Below, piece by piece: positions 25,454-34,601 of a stretch of 64,000 nucleotides of DNA. Both the position numbers and the translations under genes were made by a program. The number at the start of each line of letters is the position of its first letter. Position 1 is the first letter of the stretch. Source of the DNA: Cyclobacterium roseum (lineage in GTDB: Bacteria; Bacteroidota; Bacteroidia; Cytophagales; Cyclobacteriaceae); the NCBI RefSeq assembly GCF_010119225.1, contig NZ_WNKF01000006.1, positions 242,098-306,097 on the forward strand, in the 5' to 3' direction. The notes under the pieces were generated by a model. That model saw only the letters and a program-made list of their open reading frames with translations, had not been told where the DNA came from and did not search any database.

Positions 25454-26293
25454 CTATTTAGACGGGGATACCCGTATCGAATCGCCATCTACCGATTTCA
25501 AGGTGACAAAGTGATTGGATAGGCTATCCGATGAAACCTGCCAAATCCGAAAGCCAAATGGTCTGTCGTCAAAATTCTTACTGGTGGTCTCCCCACTTAC
25601 CAGTTGGATGTGTTCATAGGTATTCTTCGTCAACTTATGCGTATGCCCGGATAGATAAGCCACCACATTGTTTTCCATAAACAATTCCAATATTCTCTTT
25701 CGGGTCGGCATTGGCAGGTTATAATAGTGATCCTCCTCATCCGGACGTTCCGTGTACAAGGGGTAATGTCCTAAAACAAACACGGGGTTCTCCTTTTCGC
25801 CTAGATTATTAAGAGTTTCTTCAAACCAGGCATGGTGTATTTCCGACTCCTTTTCCACCTCGACTTTCCAAAGTTGTGTATTTGTCACCATAAATGAATG
25901 ATCTTTATGGTCGAATTGGTAGTAATCAGCGCCAATCGTTTCCCGGTAATACTGAAGGGTAGTATCCGTTGGGATATTACCTACGTCATGATTCCCTGAA
26001 ACCAGATGACTGGGGATGTTTAGGCCTTTCAGAATGGTTTTAAAATCGGTATAGGAACTATCGCTGGCATTGTGCACCAGGTCACCGCAAATTACTACAA
26101 AGTCTGTCTCCAATTCATTTATCTGCCTGACAGCCTGTTTGAACGTTTGGATATCGTGTTCATACCCTCCCATTCCAAGCTGCGTATCGCATAGTTGAAC
26201 AAAAGAGAAAGGTTCCTGCTGCTTTTCGGCGCAGGAAAAGCTCCCCACAAGCAAGAAAAGTAGGGGTAGGTAGGTAAGAAATCGTAAAATCAT
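25454..26293 (-). CDS. metallophosphoesterase lipoprotein
   Basis: A 279-aa protein from the ATG at 26293 (MILRFLTYLPLLFLLVGSFSC), which gives a proper lipoprotein signal; an upstream ATG at 26323 would overlap map by 10 bp. Calcineurin-like motifs: FVQLCDTQLGMG (D-Q instead of D-H), FVVICGDLVHNA (GD), LVSGNHDVG (GNHD), VFVLGHYPLY (GH) and YLSGHTHKLT (GHTH). It is probably a periplasmic or outer-membrane-anchored phosphoesterase. It lies just after map on the same strand (20-bp gap). Confidence 0.82.
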   Translation of the reverse strand: MILRFLTYLPLLFLLVGSFSCAEKQQEPFSFVQLCDTQLGMGGYEHDIQTFKQAVRQINELETDFVVICGDLVHNASDSSYTDFKTILKGLNIPSHLVSGNHDVGNIPTDTTLQYYRETIGADYYQFDHKDHSFMVTNTQLWKVEVEKESEIHHAWFEETLNNLGEKENPVFVLGHYPLYTERPDEEDHYYNLPMPTRKRILELFMENNVVAYLSGHTHKLTKNTYEHIQLVSGETTSKNFDDRPFGFRIWQVSSDSLSNHFVTLKSVDGDSIRVSPSK

Positions 26294-26313
26294 TTTGCTT
26301 TTGTCAACCGTTT

Positions 26314-27078
26314 CTAATTCCATATACCGTTCATTTCTGTCAAAATAATTGGCTGTTGATCGGTAACCATGATGGTATGCTCGTGTTGTGCCATATATCC
26401 CCCTTTATTGCCTACCAACGTCCATCCGTCACGATGTACATTTGCATTGTTGGATGAGGTAGCAATAAAAGTTTCAATAGCAACCACTTCGTTTTTTTTG
26501 AACCTTCTCCGGTCAAATTTATTTTTGTAATTAAGCAACTCCACTGGCTCTTCATGAAGACTTCTTCCAATCCCGTGTCCTCCAAGGTTCTTAATTACCC
26601 TGAACCCCCTCTTCTTGGCTTCTTTTTCCATTAGGTCTCCAATATTCGCGATAGGAACGCCACCTTTGATCGCGGCAATGGCTTTCTTTAATATAATTTT
26701 AGAAGCATTCACCAAAGCCTGATGTTGATGGACATCCTCACCAAGAACAAATGAACCCCCATTATCAGCCCAAAAACCATTAAGTTCTGCGGATACATCA
26801 ATATTTACCAAATCCCCCGGAGCTAAAATCTGCTTCGCCGAAGGGATTCCGTGGCAGAATTCATTATTAACACTGATACAGGTACAACCCGGAAAACCAT
26901 ACGTAAGTAATGGTGCTGAGCTGGCTCCAAAGTCTGACAATATTTTTGCTCCAAACGCATCCAATTCCTTCGTGGAAATACCTGGTTGGGCAAACTTCGT
27001 CATTTCCTTTAATGTGTAAGCAACAGCCTCGCTGGCTTTTTGCATCCCTATCCATTCAAATTCTTTGGTTATTGACAT
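26314..27078 (-). CDS. map: type I methionine aminopeptidase
   Basis: A 254-aa M24A peptidase. The signatures are VNNEFCHGIPS (substrate His), DVSAELNGFWADNGGSF (two Asp ligands), GHGIGRSLHEEP (His ligand), AIETFIA (Glu ligand) and MAQHEHTI (Glu ligand). The length is normal for type I MetAP. It removes N-terminal Met from nascent proteins in the cytosol. It is not next to ribosomal protein genes, so it is likely an extra copy beside a housekeeping map (inference). A TAAATTTG -7 box lies 22 bp upstream. Confidence 0.93.
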   Translation of the reverse strand: MSITKEFEWIGMQKASEAVAYTLKEMTKFAQPGISTKELDAFGAKILSDFGASSAPLLTYGFPGCTCISVNNEFCHGIPSAKQILAPGDLVNIDVSAELNGFWADNGGSFVLGEDVHQHQALVNASKIILKKAIAAIKGGVPIANIGDLMEKEAKKRGFRVIKNLGGHGIGRSLHEEPVELLNYKNKFDRRRFKKNEVVAIETFIATSSNNANVHRDGWTLVGNKGGYMAQHEHTIMVTDQQPIILTEMNGIWN

Positions 27079-27100
27079 TCCTGGATATTTTATTAGACTT

Positions 27101-27108
27101 CAAATTTA
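27101..27108 (-). promoter_or_regulatory. candidate -7 box for map
   Basis: Minus strand TAAATTTG (TAnnTTTG), 22 bp before the map ATG at 27078; the surrounding DNA is AT-rich so the match is weaker evidence. Confidence 0.35.
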
Positions 27109-27203
27109 ATATTATTTGTTATAACATTCCGCTTTGAGCGTCTTGTTCTTCTTAGTGTTCGGGTTTCATCACTTTTGATGAACGGGGCGGACAATACCGT
27201 TTT

Positions 27204-27635
27204 TCATTGCATTGTCCCGTGCTTAGATTGAAGGAATTCTATGGTGGATTTGATCAACTTTTTTAGAATTTCCTGATTGATGTCCGAGAGCTTCTTGACA
27301 TAAATGCAAGCCTTGCCCATTTTGAATTTCCCCAATTCTTTTAGCAATTCCTCCTGACCCTGGCAACCGGAATAAACATATAGGGAGATGGCAGCTTTTC
27401 GTGGTGAGAACCCTACCAGCATCCAATCACCTTCCTGCCGGCTTCTTTCGGACTTATAATGGTATTGCCCAAATCCAATGATTGAACTTCCCCACATTTT
27501 GGGTTCAAAGCCTGTAACATCTTGCATTAGTCTTAGAAGTTCAAAACTGTCCTTTTTCTTTTGTTCGGTAGCTGCAAAAGCATGAATAAATTCATGAACA
27601 TCATCCTCATTTTGTTTTGTCTTTAATTCAGCCAT
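27204..27635 (-). CDS. DUF1801 (YdhG/YjhX-like) protein
   Basis: A 143-aa protein typical of DUF1801: DDVHEFIHAF, RLMQDVTGFEPKMWGSSIIGFGQYHY, MLVGFSPRKAAISLYVY and GKACIYVKKLSDINQEILKKLI. These are small alpha/beta proteins with no settled function. It is a single-gene unit. Confidence 0.87.
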   Translation of the reverse strand: MAELKTKQNEDDVHEFIHAFAATEQKKKDSFELLRLMQDVTGFEPKMWGSSIIGFGQYHYKSERSRQEGDWMLVGFSPRKAAISLYVYSGCQGQEELLKELGKFKMGKACIYVKKLSDINQEILKKLIKSTIEFLQSKHGTMQ

Positions 27636-27964
27636 TTTAATTGAATTTTATCTGTCCTTAGCGTCTGAAGGTTCCCGGATATAGCTCTTTTTGCGACTAT
27701 CGATACCGGGTCGTCAGTGTTTTTTCACTTATTTACCACTACTCCCCCAACAATTCTTCTATCCGGATTATGTATTTAAATTAGTTAAAAAATGGAAATT
27801 TACCAATGATTGGTAGTCACTCGGTAAGGGGTAACTAAAAACGCTATCGGAAGATCTGCTGGAGATTGTTAAAATTCAACCATAAAGAATCCCGTAATGG
27901 CATGAGCTTAGCTGTTTAAAAATTTCCATAGTTAGCTCTTCCATTTATCAGACAACCCAATAGT
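27636..27964. other. non-coding stretch, divergent intergenic
   Basis: 329 bp between the DUF1801 gene (minus) and the ion channel gene (plus). No convincing ORF, RNA or repeat was seen. It should hold both promoters, but no TAnnTTTG box stands out. Confidence 0.5.
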
Positions 27965-28738
27965 ATGAAAGCCGAAATTAAAAATGAACGGAATAGGTTA
28001 CTCAAATCGGTAGAACGATTTCTTGATGGACCAATGATTTTTCTAGGATTCGTTTGGCTTGTCCTACTTGTCGTTGAGCTGGTCTGGGGAAGAAACACGT
28101 TTCTTGAGTATGTAAGTTTTAGCATTTGGGGAATATTTATTATTGATTTCCTGGTAAAGATTTCACTAGCCCCGGAAAAACGCTCCTTTCTAAAAAAAAA
28201 TTGGCTTACTACGATCTCCTTGTTTATACCCGCATTACGTGTATTTCGGATATTTCGCTTTGTGCGACTGTTACGTGGTCTACGGGGGATACGGATTGTG
28301 CGAATTGTATCGTCGCTCAACAGAAGCTTGCGCAGCTTAGGCAAAACCATGCAACGCCGGGCCTTTGGTTATGTGATGATTACTACCCTTTTTGTAACCT
28401 TTGCAGGAGCGGCCGGCATGTATGCGCTGGAAAATCCGAACCCGGGCTTCTCCAGTTATTGGCTTGCGCTCTGGTGGACCGCGACGCAGGTGATCACAGC
28501 AGGTAACGAATTCAGTCCGATGACTACCGAAGGCCGCGGCTTGGGTTTTTTGATTTCCGTTTTCGGTTTTAGCATTTTTGGCTATTTTACTGCGACTATT
28601 GCCTCCTATTTCATCGGTCGTGATGCCGAGGAAAAAGATGCTCCGGTTGCCGGTTCGAGGGATATTGAAGAATTAAGAGCCGAAATCATTGCCCTTCGTA
28701 ATGCCATAGAATACCAAAATAAACATGAAAAACGATAG
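27965..28738 (+). CDS. voltage-sensor-type ion channel
   Basis: A 257-aa membrane protein with S1-S6 organisation. S4 is arginine-rich (residues 91-127: LRVFRIFRFVRLLRGLRG, then IRIVRIVSSLNR), with positive charges at every third residue. A pore helix and filter lie at residues 168-185: LWWTATQVITAGNEFSP, where a classical K+ channel would read TVGYGD. S6 is LGFLISVFGFSIFGYFTATIASYF, followed by a short C-terminal coiled coil (DIEELRAEIIALRNAIEYQ). A subfamily with TMGSEYWP-like filters exists (from memory), so this is probably a member with an altered filter. Ion selectivity is unknown. Confidence 0.85.
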   Translation: MKAEIKNERNRLLKSVERFLDGPMIFLGFVWLVLLVVELVWGRNTFLEYVSFSIWGIFIIDFLVKISLAPEKRSFLKKNWLTTISLFIPALRVFRIFRFVRLLRGLRGIRIVRIVSSLNRSLRSLGKTMQRRAFGYVMITTLFVTFAGAAGMYALENPNPGFSSYWLALWWTATQVITAGNEFSPMTTEGRGLGFLISVFGFSIFGYFTATIASYFIGRDAEEKDAPVAGSRDIEELRAEIIALRNAIEYQNKHEKR

Positions 28739-28904
28739 CTGATTTTTGAGACGAAAAACCTACTATCAACTAATTACCCTCCTGCCAGACATTAGAATTA
28801 CAAAGGGCATGGGCTAACGCCTATGGTGAGTTTAATTCGAATCGGTAAAATTGCACCGCCACATGCGTCCGGCACAGCCTGAAATGAAAACTCTCGGTGT
28901 AAAA

Positions 28905-28941
28905 TCAAAAAAGCCACAAACGATCCATTTGTGGCTTTTTA
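28905..28941. terminator. bidirectional hairpin terminator
   Basis: AAGCCACAAA (28911-28920) and TTTGTGGCTT (28928-28937), perfect 10-bp stem with A run before and T run after. It lies between the channel gene (+, stop 28738) and the SusD gene (-, stop 28981). Confidence 0.92.
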
Positions 28942-28980
28942 CTATGATTTTAACGCCTAATGCAATGTTTTTGAATGCCC

Positions 28981-30537
28981 TTAATAATTCGGGTTTTGTG
29001 TGATCGCATCGTTAATATCTATTTCGGCCTGAGGAATTGGCCATAAATAATCCCTTTCAGGTCTAAACGTTCGGTTGAGACCGCTGTTAATGGTATCCCA
29101 CTCACCGCTATCTTCATTGAAGTAATAAAGGCCTTCAACAGAACCAATTTTGTCTTCTCCGATTTCCCATCGGTTCATGTCAAACAGCCTTAAGCCTTCA
29201 AAAGCCAGCTCTGCTGCCCTTTCATCCCTGATGATGGCTCTCAACTCCTCTTGGGATTTGCCCTGGGTAATGGGAGGCATTTCAACGGTTGGCCGTTGCC
29301 TAACGCTGTTAATCGCATCGTAAACAGAATCATCGATTTCATTTAATTCGATTTTTGATTCCGCATACATCAAGAGTACGTCCGCGTACCGGATTAGAAT
29401 CATATTGATGGAACCGGTATTCGGGTTGCTTTCATCGGCCTCATAATCCACCCACTTCTTGAGGTTATACCCATGAACAGTGGAAAACTCAGTAGACCTT
29501 ACCCGGTCAGCCGTTGGGCTATCTGGCAGGGAATTAAATGTACTCGTCCCGATAGGTTGTCCGGTATAGTAGGTAGTATAAGACCAGCGGGGATCCAGGT
29601 TTTCAAAAGGGTCATTGGGGTTTTGGGGTCCTTTGTACCCATACTTTAAAAACAAATTATGAATCGGTTCCACTACAGATCCCCCCCCAATAGAAGCTGC
29701 CGAAAATGAAAAGGCATTGTAGGTATCTCCACCCACAGTGTACTGCCTGTCAAAAATCACTTCCGAAGAATTCTGTCCTGCGTACTGAAACAATTCTTCA
29801 TAATTCGGGTACAACTCGTAAATCCCTAAGTCCATCACCGCTTTAGAAGCATCCCGCGCGATTGCATACCTTTCGTTTCGGTAAGCTACCCTGGCTTTAA
29901 GTGCCATGGCAGCTCCCAGGGTAGCTCTCCCGATATCCTGATCATAGCTCAGAGGCAATTGCTCACCCTGAATGATTTGATCCAGTTCAGCAATTACAAA
30001 ATCGACCACTTCTGACTTTGCCGTTCTACCGACTTGTGTGGTCACTTCCAGCGGTTCCAGTATCAAAGGCACATCCCCCCAAAGGCTACTTAATTGCGTG
30101 TAGAAGTAGGCGCGCAGAAATCGAGCCTCCGCTTCATACCTGGCCAGTAATTCCGCATTTCCCTGCTCAATGCGATCAATATTTGCCAGGACATTATTGG
30201 CACGCTGCACGCCCCGGAAATACCTGTCCCAGGTAGACCCAATGGCTGCATTGACCGGATCAAAGGATCCCATGGACACATCGTGAAGGGAACCTGGTCC
30301 AGAAGGAGCACGAAACCCAATGTCGGTAACACCATCCAGCTCCTTGACCATCAATTGCCCATCCAGCTCCACGTAGATTCCGTTAACGGCCAGTCTGGCA
30401 TCCTTTTCCTGCTGCCAGTAAATAAGTTCGGAGACCTCCCCGGGAGGAAGCAAATCCAGCCCCTGGTCACAGCCAAACATACCGAAGGCCAAATAACCCA
30501 GCCCTATATATTTTATTGAATTTTTTAGTAAGTTCAT
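28981..30537 (-). CDS. SusD/RagB-family nutrient-binding lipoprotein
   Basis: A 518-aa protein with a lipoprotein signal (LAFGMFGCDQGLDLLPPG). SusD signatures: a short N-terminal YWQQEKDARLAVNGIY region, TPR-like helices, RAYFYTQLSSLWGDVPLI and LYAESKIELNEIDDSVYDAINSVRQR (C-terminal conserved part), then IIRDERAAELAFEGLRLFDMNRW. SusD proteins sit on the outer-membrane surface over SusC and capture glycan for import. It starts 18 bp after the SusC stop. The glycan cannot be told. Confidence 0.95.
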   Translation of the reverse strand: MNLLKNSIKYIGLGYLAFGMFGCDQGLDLLPPGEVSELIYWQQEKDARLAVNGIYVELDGQLMVKELDGVTDIGFRAPSGPGSLHDVSMGSFDPVNAAIGSTWDRYFRGVQRANNVLANIDRIEQGNAELLARYEAEARFLRAYFYTQLSSLWGDVPLILEPLEVTTQVGRTAKSEVVDFVIAELDQIIQGEQLPLSYDQDIGRATLGAAMALKARVAYRNERYAIARDASKAVMDLGIYELYPNYEELFQYAGQNSSEVIFDRQYTVGGDTYNAFSFSAASIGGGSVVEPIHNLFLKYGYKGPQNPNDPFENLDPRWSYTTYYTGQPIGTSTFNSLPDSPTADRVRSTEFSTVHGYNLKKWVDYEADESNPNTGSINMILIRYADVLLMYAESKIELNEIDDSVYDAINSVRQRPTVEMPPITQGKSQEELRAIIRDERAAELAFEGLRLFDMNRWEIGEDKIGSVEGLYYFNEDSGEWDTINSGLNRTFRPERDYLWPIPQAEIDINDAITQNPNY

Positions 30538-30555
30538 TTCTTTTCGCTTTTTAGA

Positions 30556-33500
30556 TTAAAATCCGACGGTTACGCCACCACTGAAAAGTCTGCTATGCGG
30601 GAAAAATTGACTCCTGCCCCTGGGGGTTTCCGGATCAAACAACTCTGTTTCCGTAAAGGTCAACATGTTTTCACCCGAAATGTACACCCGAAGATTGGCG
30701 ACGAGATTTTGAGGAATGGTATATCCAAGCTGAAAATTTTTCAGTCGAAGGTAACTGGTGTTTTGCAACCAGAAATCGGACTCCATCAAATTGGCAGAAT
30801 TACCCGATCTCACCATGGGCCAGGTACCGTTGGGATTTCTTTCCGGGTGAAAGGCCTCTCTGGCCATGGTCACCGGAATGAAATTCGTATAATTTGGTCC
30901 TTCCATCAATGCCCCGTCCAGCGAATGCTGCTGGCGTAGTACTCCCTGCCAAAACATGGAGAAATCAAAGCCCTTGTAAGAGGCACTAAACCGAACCCCA
31001 AACTCGTATCGGGGATCTTCATTCCCCATAATATACTGGTCACCTGCAGGATAGAGGGATTGGGAGATCACCCCATCTCCATTCAAGTCTTCGTAAATAA
31101 TATCTCCGATCGTTACCGTTGGGAAAATCGTGGCGGGATAATTATCCAAATCCTCCTGGGTACGATAAATGCCCGGAGATTTCAGGCCCCTCAGGGAATT
31201 GATGGATTCACCCTCTGTCCAAACGGTGAATTTGTCAGGGAAAAAGGGGCCCGTTCCTTTCAGGTCTTCAATCTTATTAACTACGTCCGAAAAGTTTAAC
31301 CCAATCGAATATTGAAACCCATTGTCCATGGTAGGGATGCTATTGTAGTTAATAGCCAGTTCCCAGCCCTTATTGGAAACGGCTGCCGCATTTTGTACCG
31401 GCGGACTGTATCCAATGGTCCTGGGTATGGGCAATTCGATCAGAATATCGTCGGTGTATTTGTAAAAATACTCTGCGATGACCTCGATCCGGTCATCCAT
31501 AAAACCCATATCCAAGCCTACATTGCTCATGGTGGTTGTTTCCCAGGTAATATCGGGGTTACCGGCCCGGGTGATAGCGGTGCCTGGTACCAGGTTATTA
31601 TTAAACTGGTAACCATTATTCAGATTGTAGGTGTTGAGGTACCTGTAGAGGCCAATCCGCTGATTACCTAGCTGTCCCCAGGATCCTCGTAACCTCAAAT
31701 CGCTGAATAAACCCTGATCTCTCATGAAATTTTCTTCAGAAATCCGCCATCCCACAGAGAACGAAGGGAAAATCCCCCATCGATTACCTTCTCCAAACCG
31801 GGAAGATCCATCATACCTTACATTCGCCTGGAACATGTATCGGTCGTCATAGGTGTAGTTAGCCCTACCGAAGAAAGACCGTAGCCTCCACTCTTCGGAA
31901 TAGCCTCCCGTTCGTTGGTTTTGGATGTCTCCGGCATTGATATCCCGGAGGTCATTGCTGAAAAAATTATCCCGGGAGGCGGAAATTTCTTTATACCGGT
32001 TGTAAATTTCCTCATACCCTGCCGTGCCCTGAATGCTATGCTTATCAAATGACTGGTCATAATTCAGGTACAATCGTTGACTAAGCTCTCTGCGGTTTTC
32101 CTGACTTTCGGTGAGCACTGAAGTGGCAAACCAGCCCCCCACATTTACCAATTCGCCGGTCACGTAATTTCGCATACCGGCAAGGCTATTCTGAAACACA
32201 AACCCATCGGTAGCCGTGGTATTGAGCGTTACGTTTCCTTCCAGCGAAAGGGCATCATTGATTGTATAGGCAAATCCCAACTGACCAAAAACATCATCAC
32301 TGATCCGGCTGGTTTCTCCCTCTTTTGCCATGGCACGGGCATTCCACTGACCGGATACCAGATCATACGTCCCATCCGGGTATTCCATGACAATGTTTCT
32401 GTTAATGTGGAGTAGTGCCTGCGTGATTCGCTGCCCTGTAAAACCCGGGCCGCTGAAGCCACGATTCCGATACATCAGATTGGTCTTTATTGTCAGCTTG
32501 TCCGTAGCATACAAGTCGGAATTGATACGCATGGTGACCTGCTTATTATTAAAATTTTGGAGGATACCATCTGTATCGGCATAATTGATGGAAGCAAATA
32601 CCCTACCCGTCTCACCACCGCTGGAAAGCGAAAGGGAGTGTCTTTGCTGGAAGGCATTTGGATTAAAAATACCTCCCTCATAGTCTGCAAATGGGAATTC
32701 CAGCGGATTGGTACCGGCAGCTACATTTTCAATATACTCTTCGCTGTAGGTGGGGTTCGCTCCTACATTGGCCTGTGCCTCGTTTTCTAACCTCATCCAG
32801 GTCACGGGATCTGTTGGCTCGGGAAAGAAATTCGGATTTTGCCAGCCTACAAAATTGTTGTAGTTAATGGAGACCCCACTCTCGGCCCCTCTTTTGGTAG
32901 TCACCAGAATCACGCCGTTGGCTGCTCTGGATCCATATATGGCAGAGGAGGCGGCATCTTTTAGAACCGTAATGGTTTCAATATTGGTGGGTTCCACCGT
33001 GCTGAGCGATTGCTCCACCCCGTCTACCAAAACCAGTGGGTTGGAGTTGTTTAGCGTACCCACACCCCTGATCCGAATGCTGGTGCTTTCATCTCCCGGC
33101 GCTCCGCCATTATTCTGAATGCTCAATCCGGGCGTAGTGCCCTGCAGGGCCGCTGCGGTATTTAACACCGGACGCCTGGCTAAATCCTCGCCTGCGACGG
33201 TACTCACGGCACCCGTGACATTGGCTCTCTTTTGGGTACCAAACCCGACTACCACTACCTCTTCCAGCGAAGAAGTGGACTCCACCAAGGTTACATTGAT
33301 GATAGAACGATCACCGATGGCGACCCGCTGGCTCTCAAAACCAATAAAGGAAAATACAATTTCAGAACCCTCAGGTACGGTCAATGAATAGTTTCCATCC
33401 AAATCGGTGGCGGTACCGATGGTCGTTCCGGGCAAAGAAACCGTTGCCCCGGGAATGGGCTCTCCGTTAGGATCCGACACGGTACCGGTGATCGTAACAT

Positions 33501-33669
33501 CGGCCATTTGCTGCCCTTCCAGACCGCTTCGTTCGGGAGAAACAAGCGTGCCGTTTAGTCCCTCAAAAACGGTATGGGCATGACTTTTAGGTAAAAAGGG
33601 GTAGAACAGCTGTAAAGCCATCAGCAATACAAGGCTTGAAACATACTCCCTGAGTAGTGGTTTTTTCAT
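30556..33669 (-). CDS. SusC/RagA-family TonB-dependent outer-membrane transporter
   Basis: A 1037-aa protein. After a signal segment (residues 1-32) comes a carboxypeptidase-D-like domain (residues 55-130: VTITGTVSDPNGEPIPGATVSLPG-type strands ending in FIGFESQRV), then a TonB-box-like stretch (EEVVVVGFGTQKRANVTGAVS) and the plug domain (LQGTTPGLSIQNNGGAPGDESTSIRIRGVGT; ending VLVDGVEQ). The beta-barrel fills the rest, ending in SGGVTVGF with the terminal aromatic. It imports oligosaccharides through the outer membrane with TonB-ExbBD energy. The SusD partner follows directly; no hydrolases or regulator adjoin. Confidence 0.96.
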   Translation of the reverse strand: MKKPLLREYVSSLVLLMALQLFYPFLPKSHAHTVFEGLNGTLVSPERSGLEGQQMADVTITGTVSDPNGEPIPGATVSLPGTTIGTATDLDGNYSLTVPEGSEIVFSFIGFESQRVAIGDRSIINVTLVESTSSLEEVVVVGFGTQKRANVTGAVSTVAGEDLARRPVLNTAAALQGTTPGLSIQNNGGAPGDESTSIRIRGVGTLNNSNPLVLVDGVEQSLSTVEPTNIETITVLKDAASSAIYGSRAANGVILVTTKRGAESGVSINYNNFVGWQNPNFFPEPTDPVTWMRLENEAQANVGANPTYSEEYIENVAAGTNPLEFPFADYEGGIFNPNAFQQRHSLSLSSGGETGRVFASINYADTDGILQNFNNKQVTMRINSDLYATDKLTIKTNLMYRNRGFSGPGFTGQRITQALLHINRNIVMEYPDGTYDLVSGQWNARAMAKEGETSRISDDVFGQLGFAYTINDALSLEGNVTLNTTATDGFVFQNSLAGMRNYVTGELVNVGGWFATSVLTESQENRRELSQRLYLNYDQSFDKHSIQGTAGYEEIYNRYKEISASRDNFFSNDLRDINAGDIQNQRTGGYSEEWRLRSFFGRANYTYDDRYMFQANVRYDGSSRFGEGNRWGIFPSFSVGWRISEENFMRDQGLFSDLRLRGSWGQLGNQRIGLYRYLNTYNLNNGYQFNNNLVPGTAITRAGNPDITWETTTMSNVGLDMGFMDDRIEVIAEYFYKYTDDILIELPIPRTIGYSPPVQNAAAVSNKGWELAINYNSIPTMDNGFQYSIGLNFSDVVNKIEDLKGTGPFFPDKFTVWTEGESINSLRGLKSPGIYRTQEDLDNYPATIFPTVTIGDIIYEDLNGDGVISQSLYPAGDQYIMGNEDPRYEFGVRFSASYKGFDFSMFWQGVLRQQHSLDGALMEGPNYTNFIPVTMAREAFHPERNPNGTWPMVRSGNSANLMESDFWLQNTSYLRLKNFQLGYTIPQNLVANLRVYISGENMLTFTETELFDPETPRGRSQFFPHSRLFSGGVTVGF

Positions 33670-34601
33670 GATGTGGTAGAATTTAAGTTTGTTTAAAGTG
33701 AATACTTAAAAGGCAAATAGATTTTCGGGCATGGTTGGCCTGCCTTGTGGAAAAGGCCATCTATTTTACGACGCCTTTTTTACAGATGAGACTTTTTTAC
33801 AGAGGCCTGCAATTTAAACTATTTGATTAATTATATTTGAACTGAGTTCCTTCAAATAGCATAAAAAATAATCTTTAACGATGTTTAAACTAAATCATAC
33901 CTGCTTAAAAGAATATTTTTTATCTTATTAATATATTTTACATTCTTTTTCAATTAAATGATTTTTTAAATGTAAAGATTAAAATATTTATAGGACAAGA
34001 CATAGATTTCCTCCTATTGCTGGAATATGAATGCCAGAATACTAAAATGATGAATTAATCTACTAATTCTGAGAAATAGCCGGTTTTAGGTATAATTGCT
34101 GCTTGACGAGATGGTAATTTTAAGGATAAAATTTAATAATAAAAAGAAAATGAAGCATAAAAAAATAAATTTCAAATACGATTTAAATGGGAAGAAGCGT
34201 TAAGGTTAGTTGGTTTTAAGGAATACAGGTTTGTGAATCAATTCCTATGCTTTAGGGCTGATGGCCTGATTACTAGTCTAAGTATTTACAATTTTGGATA
34301 TCCCCGGATTCAATCCGCTCCATGGTCATAAAGCGCAACCGTTCGGAAATAATCTGGACCTGACAGGGGTTAACTCAACTTATCTTCTCCGATAAACGGC
34401 GCGAAATCGATGGTTTTTCCGATTGATCACTGAAATTAAAATGAATTTTTTTACCATCCAGTATTTTAAATTTTGTTATACTTATCATAACTATTAAATT
34501 TTGATCTAACGGTTCAATTTTATTTAGCGGCTCACGACTTCTGGCTTTTTGCCAATTTTCTAATAACTCATCTCTGTGTTATATAAGTGGGGTAATCCTT
34601 T
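33670..34601. other. 932-bp AT-rich non-coding stretch
   Basis: Between the SusC gene start and the alpha/beta hydrolase stop. It is AT-rich with long A/T runs, carries no ORF worth calling, and shows no clear repeat, RNA or terminator. It should contain the SusCD promoter; none is obvious. It may be decayed DNA. Confidence 0.5.

Noticed and set aside
27916..28350. 144-codon minus-strand frame over the ion channel gene
   Set aside because: Arg-rich antisense of the S4 segment; the plus-strand channel has S1-S6 and a pore.
28739..28904. Possible integron attC-like or small RNA sequence near GGGCTAACGCC
   Set aside because: No paired core sites or integrase; only a single suggestive word.
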